In this document: positions 18,154 through 22,879 of the stretch, in pieces
Layout: every line of letters starts with the position of its first letter
Numbering within the stretch: position 1 is the stretch's first letter
Source of the DNA: Lichenicola sp050954785
Lineage (GTDB): Bacteria > Pseudomonadota > Alphaproteobacteria > Acetobacterales > Acetobacteraceae
Direction: 5' to 3'
Length of the DNA stretch: 22,879 nt
Assembly (NCBI GenBank): GCA_050954785.1
Contig: JBPBQO010000063.1
Coordinates: 1 to 22,879 of the forward strand
Notes under the pieces: generated by a model
What the model saw: only the letters and a program-made list of their open reading frames with translations
What the model was told of the DNA's origin: nothing
Database searches by the model: none
Made by a program: the position numbers and the translations under genes

Positions 18154-20344
18154 GCGAGACCGCACAAATCGCGAACGCGTAGAACAACGCATGCTGGGCC
18201 AGCACGGCGTCTTCGCCGGCATCTCCCTGGTGCCCGGCATGCATGTTGGTCAGCAGCATGACCGGTCGTCCGCTGGTGGATCGGTCGCGCAACCGGGCCA
18301 CCCATTTGGCGGCCTCCCAGTAGCCGAGCCGATCATCCAGCAGTCCGGCGGTTGCCAGCACCGCCGGATAGTTCTGCGTCCGGATCGTCTCGTAGGGCGC
18401 ATAACCCGCGATCGACCGGAACATCGCCGGATCGGACGGATCGCCCCACAGCGACAGGGCCGATGCCACCAGCGGGTTGCTGTCGTCCTGCATCGTGTTC
18501 AGCACATCCACGAACGGCACCTGCCCGATCGCGCCCGCGAACAGGTCGGGCCTCCGGTTGATCGCGCCGCCGATCAGGATGCCGCCTGCCGAGAAACTAT
18601 GTCCGACGATGCGCCCGGCGCCCGTATGGCCCGTATCGACGAGATGCGTGGCGCAGTCGATGAAGTCGGTGATCGTGCGCGGTTTTCCGGTCGTCAGGGT
18701 CTGGGTATACCAGCCCATTCCGCGCTCCGAGCCGCCGCGCACATGCGCGATCGCCACCATCCAGCCGCGATCGGCCAGTGACAGGTCAGGTGCCGAAAAT
18801 TCCGGTGGCAGTGAAAATCCATAGGCGCCATAACCATACAGCATCAGCGGCGCCCGGCCGTTCATCGGCGTCGTGCGGCTGCGGAGCAGCGAGATCGGCA
18901 CCAGGACGCCGTCGGCGGTCGGCGCCAGCAGCCGCTCCACCACGTAGTCGTCCGGACGGACCCGCGCCACCTTCTGCCGCCAGATCAGCGAACGCACGCC
19001 GGTCGCCATGTCGACCGTCTCCCACTGGACCGGCAGGCGCGGCGACTGGCAGGAGAACCGCACCAGCGTGCTGTCGTATTCGGCATCGGTGTCGAGCGCC
19101 AGCACGTAGGCGGCGTCCTCGCAGCCGATCCGCCGTTCGCCATGACCGTCGCGGGCGATCGTTACCAGCATCGGATTGGCATCGACCCACTCGATCCGGG
19201 CGAAATGATCGCGGAACGCACGCATCTCGGCAATGTAGTTGCCGGGTTGATACGCGATCCAGTCCCGCCAGTGCGCCCGGTCCGGCGTCTGTACCGGCGC
19301 CAGCATCAGCTTGTTGTCGACGGCGCCGTCGGCATTGGTGCGCACCACGAACCGGTCGCCCCAGTGCTCGATCGCATAGCGCAGTCCGGCCGTACGCGCC
19401 TGCATGATTATGGGCATCGCGGTCGGGTCGGTGGCCGGGATCAGCCGTATTTCCGACGTCGATCCGTTCTCGATGGTGATCAGCACGTAACCGTTCGAGG
19501 CGGTGCGCGACAGGGCGATGAAGAAGGCGGGGTCGTGCTCTTCGTAAACCAGCACGTCGGCGCGTCCCGACAGCGCACGCCGGAACACCTTCGTAGGACG
19601 GCTATGCTCGTCGCGCAGCAGCCAGAAGATCGAGGCACTGTCGGGCGAAAACACGAACTCGCCGTAGCAATCCCCGATCGGCGGAAAAACCGGCTGCTTC
19701 GTGTCGAGGTCGATCACGTGCAGGCTGAAATGCTCGTCGCCACGCTCGTCCACGGTCCAGGCCAGGAAGCGCCCATCCGGACTGTGCGCCGGTCCTTTAA
19801 GCGAGGAGAGCCGGTAATAGCGCTTGCCGCGCGCCGCCGCGTCGAAATCGAACAGCAGTTCGGCGGCGCCACCTGCGCGTGGCCGGCGCAGATAGACTGG
19901 CTGCTGCGCACCGGGCCGCGTTTCGGACCAGTACGACCATGCACCGTCCGGTTCCGGCGGGCCCGCGCCGTTGCCGGTGCTGCGGCCTCGCATCTCGCGC
20001 AGCAGTTCCGCTTGCAGCGCGTCGGTCGGGTGCATCACCAGGGCGCAATAGGCGTTCTCCGCGTCCAGGTGCACACGGATCGCCGCCTTCAGGCTGTCCG
20101 GATGCAGCAGCCTGTTGAACCAGTCCGGATTATGCAGCCACTGGTACTCGTCGGTCCGCACCATCCCCCAGCGCTTGAGACGCACCGGATGCTTCGCCGT
20201 CACCGGTGCGGGCGGCAAGGTGAGGGCGCGAACCGCCTCCACCATCGCGATATCGGCCGCCCGCGCAAATCCCGGACGAAGCACCAGCACCGCAGCGGAT
20301 CCGGCGAGCAGCGCACGTCGGCCGACGCGCGTCGTGCTGGTCAT
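18140..20344 (-). CDS. Tat-exported S9 family peptidase (prolyl oligopeptidase/oligopeptidase B-like)
   Basis: A 734-residue serine peptidase that should cut short peptides in the periplasm. The N-terminus is a twin-arginine signal: TRVGRRALLAGSAAVLVL, then FARA as the likely cleavage site. A beta-propeller gate domain (about 45-470) is followed by the alpha/beta hydrolase domain with LMLYGYGAYG and AHVRGGSERGMGWY. The triad is S585, D670 (LLDDRLGYWEAAKW) and H705 (MHAGHQGD). The nucleophile elbow is S-F-S-A-G-G, so the first glycine of the usual GxSxGG is replaced by serine. I chose ATG 20344 for a compact Tat n-region; ATG 20380 is possible but has no ribosome-binding site, and a CATAAT (20391-20386) just before it could be a -10 box. 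It overlaps the PepSY gene by 14 bp. Confidence 0.92.
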   Translation of the reverse strand: MTSTTRVGRRALLAGSAAVLVLRPGFARAADIAMVEAVRALTLPPAPVTAKHPVRLKRWGMVRTDEYQWLHNPDWFNRLLHPDSLKAAIRVHLDAENAYCALVMHPTDALQAELLREMRGRSTGNGAGPPEPDGAWSYWSETRPGAQQPVYLRRPRAGGAAELLFDFDAAARGKRYYRLSSLKGPAHSPDGRFLAWTVDERGDEHFSLHVIDLDTKQPVFPPIGDCYGEFVFSPDSASIFWLLRDEHSRPTKVFRRALSGRADVLVYEEHDPAFFIALSRTASNGYVLITIENGSTSEIRLIPATDPTAMPIIMQARTAGLRYAIEHWGDRFVVRTNADGAVDNKLMLAPVQTPDRAHWRDWIAYQPGNYIAEMRAFRDHFARIEWVDANPMLVTIARDGHGERRIGCEDAAYVLALDTDAEYDSTLVRFSCQSPRLPVQWETVDMATGVRSLIWRQKVARVRPDDYVVERLLAPTADGVLVPISLLRSRTTPMNGRAPLMLYGYGAYGFSLPPEFSAPDLSLADRGWMVAIAHVRGGSERGMGWYTQTLTTGKPRTITDFIDCATHLVDTGHTGAGRIVGHSFSAGGILIGGAINRRPDLFAGAIGQVPFVDVLNTMQDDSNPLVASALSLWGDPSDPAMFRSIAGYAPYETIRTQNYPAVLATAGLLDDRLGYWEAAKWVARLRDRSTSGRPVMLLTNMHAGHQGDAGEDAVLAQHALFYAFAICAVSHAWD

Positions 20345-20474
20345 CGCCGCCGGGCCTGCGTCGAAGGAACTGTTCCGCATGATCGATTATGTTTCGCTTC
20401 GCGCTTCATCGTCTTGCTCGGACGGGCCGATCATCGCGGTGGATGGCCAATCGACGCCCGCGCGTGGAACCGGC

Positions 20475-22007
20475 TCAAACCACTGCGCGTGGCGGTTCCG
20501 CACGGCCGAGCCGCGAATGCCGGTAGCCGTAGCCGATATAGGCGGCAATTCCCAGCACCAGATAGCCGACCAGCAGCGACAACGGCAGCATGTTGCCGTG
20601 CAGCGCGTTGCCGACCAGGTCGATCAGCAGCGGCGACGCCATCAGCAGACAGAACACCACGCCGAGCGTCGGCACGGTGCCGATCCAGACGCCGTTCACC
20701 CTTATCCCGCCAAGCGGCACCCGGAACGGTCGCGGCGCATCGGGGAAGCGGTTGCGATGCCACATCACGGTGACGCACACGATGCCGAACGACGCTGTCG
20801 TGCCGAGGCTGACCAGGTCGCCGATGATGGCGATCGGCAGGGTCGCGGCGGCGGCCGCCATGCATACGCCGAGCATGATCGTGCCGAGCCAGGGGGTGCG
20901 GCGCGTCGGATGCAGCCGGCCGAACAGCGACGGCAGCAGCCCGTCGCGCGCCATGGTGTAGAAGATGCGGGACTGCCCGTAGGTCAGCGACAGCAGCACC
21001 GACGACAGGCCGGCAACCGCGCCGAACTTCACGACCAGCGCCAGTGCAGGATAATGCATCGCGTCGACGGCGATCGCGAGCGGGTCCGGCACGCCCAGGC
21101 GCTGATACGGCACCACGCCGGTCAGCACGGCGGCCACGCATAGATACGCTGTCGTGCTCAGCAGCAGCGCCGCAAGAATGCCGCGCGGCATGTCGCGCTG
21201 CGGATTACGCGCCTCGGCGCCCGCGGTCGAAACCGTTTCGAAGCCCATATAGGCAAAGAAGATGACCGAGGCGGCGCGAAAGATGCCCGGTACGCCGAAC
21301 CGGAACCCGCCCTGGTTCGGCGGGATGAACGGCACCCAGTTTGCGCGATGGATCGCGCCGATGCCGAACAGCACGAAGAGCAGCAACACTCCCAGCTTGA
21401 TCACCACGATGACGCTGTTCACCGCCGCTGATTCCGCGACGCCGCGCACCAGCAGAATAACCACCGCGGCGATTGCCAATATCGCCAGCAGGTTGAATCC
21501 GCCGCTCCAGACCAGATGCTGACCGTCGGGTGCAGTCACGGTCGAGATCATCGACACATGGAGCCAGGCCGGCACGCTCATGCCGAGATCGGCCAGCAGC
21601 GACGCGAGATACCCCGACAGCCCGGACGACACCGCCGCGCCGGCAATGCCGTATTCGAGCAGCATCAGCCAGCCGATCACCCAGGCGCTGAGTTCGCCGG
21701 TGGTGGCGTAGGCGTAGGTGTACGCCGAGCCCGCCACCGGCATCGCCGAGGCGAGTTCGGCATAACAGAGGGCTGCGAACACGCAGGCCATCCCGGCCAG
21801 CACGAACGACAGCAGGATCGCCGGGCCGGCATAATTGGCGGCGGCGTTTCCGGTCATCACATAGATGCCGGCGCCGATGATCGAGCCGACACCGAGCAGG
21901 GTAAGCTGCAGCGGTCCCAGCGACCGCAGCATGCCGGTTTCGCCTGCTTCCCGCGTGATCGCCTCGGGCGTCTTGCGTTGAAGCAGCCTGCTGGAGACTG
22001 TCTGCAT
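20475..22007 (-). CDS. APC-family amino acid permease (cationic amino acid transporter type)
   Basis: A 510-residue inner-membrane transporter, likely a proton-coupled importer of amino acids. The N-terminus is cytosolic (MQTVSSRLLQRKTPEAITRE). The first membrane helix carries the substrate-binding GVGSIIGAGIYVMTG, the signature of the APC fold, and the second carries CYAELASAMPVAGSAYTYAY. About 12-13 hydrophobic helices follow; FFAYMGFETVSTAGAEARNPQRDMPRGI corresponds to helix 6 and its loop, and MARDGLLP to helix 8. Length and spacing fit YfnA/CAT-type members. The start ATG at 22007 has GAGG at 22017-22014, six bases upstream. It ends 94 bp before the peptidase gene, so it may lead the same operon and import amino acids released by the peptidase; that link is inference. 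Confidence 0.93.
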   Translation of the reverse strand: MQTVSSRLLQRKTPEAITREAGETGMLRSLGPLQLTLLGVGSIIGAGIYVMTGNAAANYAGPAILLSFVLAGMACVFAALCYAELASAMPVAGSAYTYAYATTGELSAWVIGWLMLLEYGIAGAAVSSGLSGYLASLLADLGMSVPAWLHVSMISTVTAPDGQHLVWSGGFNLLAILAIAAVVILLVRGVAESAAVNSVIVVIKLGVLLLFVLFGIGAIHRANWVPFIPPNQGGFRFGVPGIFRAASVIFFAYMGFETVSTAGAEARNPQRDMPRGILAALLLSTTAYLCVAAVLTGVVPYQRLGVPDPLAIAVDAMHYPALALVVKFGAVAGLSSVLLSLTYGQSRIFYTMARDGLLPSLFGRLHPTRRTPWLGTIMLGVCMAAAAATLPIAIIGDLVSLGTTASFGIVCVTVMWHRNRFPDAPRPFRVPLGGIRVNGVWIGTVPTLGVVFCLLMASPLLIDLVGNALHGNMLPLSLLVGYLVLGIAAYIGYGYRHSRLGRAEPPRAVV

Positions 22008-22083
22008 AGAGAACCTCGACGCGAATGATGCTGATTGTCGCCATAGAAGCCGGTTTGCCACGAAAAGCATACAGGATCGGGCG

Positions 22084-22148
22084 GATCATCGTCGTGACCG
22101 GGTCATCGGCGTATCATGAATGGCTTCGGCCCGGTTGCGACGATGATC
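22084..22148. repeat. 19-nt imperfect inverted repeat in a divergent intergenic region
   Basis: The left arm 22084-22102 and right arm 22130-22148 are inverted copies. Eleven outer bases (GATCATCGTCG / CGACGATGATC) and six inner bases (ACCGGG / CCCGGT) pair perfectly. The two mismatched positions between them would be G-U pairs in RNA, so a transcript could form an unbroken 19-bp stem with a 27-base loop. No T-tract follows on either strand, so it does not look like an ordinary terminator. It occupies the 214 bp between the APC permease (minus) and the alpha/beta hydrolase (plus). Confidence 0.75.
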
Positions 22149-22221
22149 GGCCTGCGCGGGCATGGCATATGCGCCAGGGGCCCGCTACCACGGTGCCGTC
22201 CTCAGACAGCCGGGAAATCGC

Positions 22222-22879
22222 ATGTCCGATCCTTCTCACCGAGCCCACTCGGTGCAGACTCAGCAGCCCGCTCCCGAGATGATCCGGTTTCGCGATCTGT
22301 TGGCGGACGCCTATGGCCAGCATCCGCCACTGCACACCCTCTCGATCCAGGCGGCGCGCGCGGTGGCCGAAATCGTTCGCGCCCCCTGGGCCAGCGGCGG
22401 CCCGACAATGCTGGAAACGCGGGACCATTTGATCGAATCCGGCGGCTTGTCGCTTCGGCTGCGCGTGCATCGGCCGAAGCAGGAGCCGGATGGCGTGCTG
22501 GTTTATGTCCATGGCGGCGGCTGGACGCTGTTCTCGATGGACACGCATGACCGGGTGATGCGCGAATATGCGGGCCGGGCCGGCATCGCGGTGGTCGGCA
22601 TCGACTACACGCTCGTTCCGGAAGCCGTGTTTCCGCGACAGGTGGACGAGGTGACGGCCCTGGTTCGGCTGCTGCGACAGCCCGATGCACAGGACTGGCT
22701 CGGCTTCGACCCTATCGGCCTGCCGATCGCGATCGGCGGGGACTCGGCTGGCGGCAACCTGGCGATGGCCACCGCCCTAACCCTGCGCGACGCTGGCGAG
22801 ATCGACTATCTGCAGGCCGTCATTCTCAACTACGCGGTGGTGGATACCGATGAAACCCGCCCATCGTATCGACGGTATG
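22222..22879 (+). CDS. Alpha/beta hydrolase, hormone-sensitive lipase type (3' end outside window)
   Basis: The first 219 residues of an esterase/lipase are present; the frame is open to the window edge. The oxyanion-hole motif HGGGW is at 97-101 and the nucleophile elbow GDSAGG at 173-178, with S175 as nucleophile. Both are hallmarks of the HSL family (family IV esterases). GIDYTLVPEAVFPRQVDEV (126-144) is the usual strand and helix between them. An N-terminal cap (about 20-70) is present and there is no signal peptide, so it is probably cytosolic. The catalytic Asp and His should lie beyond the edge. The start ATG at 22222 has GGGAAA a few bases upstream. It is divergent from the permease; related enzymes cleave small esters, but the natural substrate is unknown. 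Confidence 0.92.
   Translation, partial: MSDPSHRAHSVQTQQPAPEMIRFRDLLADAYGQHPPLHTLSIQAARAVAEIVRAPWASGGPTMLETRDHLIESGGLSLRLRVHRPKQEPDGVLVYVHGGGWTLFSMDTHDRVMREYAGRAGIAVVGIDYTLVPEAVFPRQVDEVTALVRLLRQPDAQDWLGFDPIGLPIAIGGDSAGGNLAMATALTLRDAGEIDYLQAVILNYAVVDTDETRPSYRRY

Noticed and set aside
19142..20773. Open frame of 543 codons on the plus strand
   Set aside because: Antisense to the S9 peptidase and the permease, crossing an intergenic gap, with no family features.
22025..22282. Small plus-strand frame of 85 codons in the divergent region
   Set aside because: It overlaps the start of the alpha/beta hydrolase in another frame and crosses the inverted repeat; no family resemblance or ribosome-binding site.

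Overview
The window is high-GC DNA packed with genes on both strands, with no gene-free stretch over 300 bases and no tRNA, rRNA, CRISPR array or insertion sequence that I can see. GC-rich codon use, frequent ATGA/GTGA start-stop overlaps, a siderophore receptor and paired CrtN/CrtP-type desaturases suggest a chromosomal segment of an alphaproteobacterium, possibly Acetobacteraceae or a relative. That placement is inference from the overall flavour, not from a marker gene.

Region 1 (1-11413, all minus strand) is a run of ten genes. Read in the direction of transcription it starts with a carotenoid module: two FAD-dependent CrtN/CrtP-family desaturase/oxidase proteins, a lysophospholipid-type acyltransferase and a family 2 glycosyltransferase. 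This is the gene set expected for a glycosylated and acylated apocarotenoid, probably C30 as in the staphyloxanthin type. It continues through a small secreted DUF2141 protein into a sugar module: an NAD-dependent epimerase, a glycoside hydrolase fused to a tyvelose-epimerase-like SDR, a B12-binding/radical SAM enzyme with a natural His6 tract, a family 4 glycosyltransferase, and a CgeB-like glycosyltransferase cut by the window edge. Most joins are 1-4 bp overlaps, so each block is very likely translationally coupled.

Region 2 (11604-14678) has nadE (glutamine-dependent NAD+ synthetase, plus strand) convergent, with only 16 bp between stop codons, with a two-gene RES/Xre toxin-antitoxin module on the minus strand. 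RES toxins of the MbcT type destroy NAD+, so an NAD+ maker and a probable NAD+ breaker lie tail to tail. The antitoxin has a good sigma-70 promoter (TTGGCA-17-TACATT) overlapped by an 8-bp inverted repeat, a likely autoregulatory operator.

Region 3 (14712-22007, minus strand) is a transport and hydrolysis set: an APC amino acid permease, a Tat-exported S9 prolyl-oligopeptidase, a PepSY membrane protein overlapping the peptidase by 14 bp, and a TonB-dependent siderophore receptor. Together they suggest uptake and periplasmic processing of a peptide-containing siderophore or other peptide ligand.

Region 4 (22008-22879) is a divergent intergenic region carrying a striking 19-nt imperfect inverted repeat, followed by an alpha/beta hydrolase of the hormone-sensitive lipase type that runs off the right edge.
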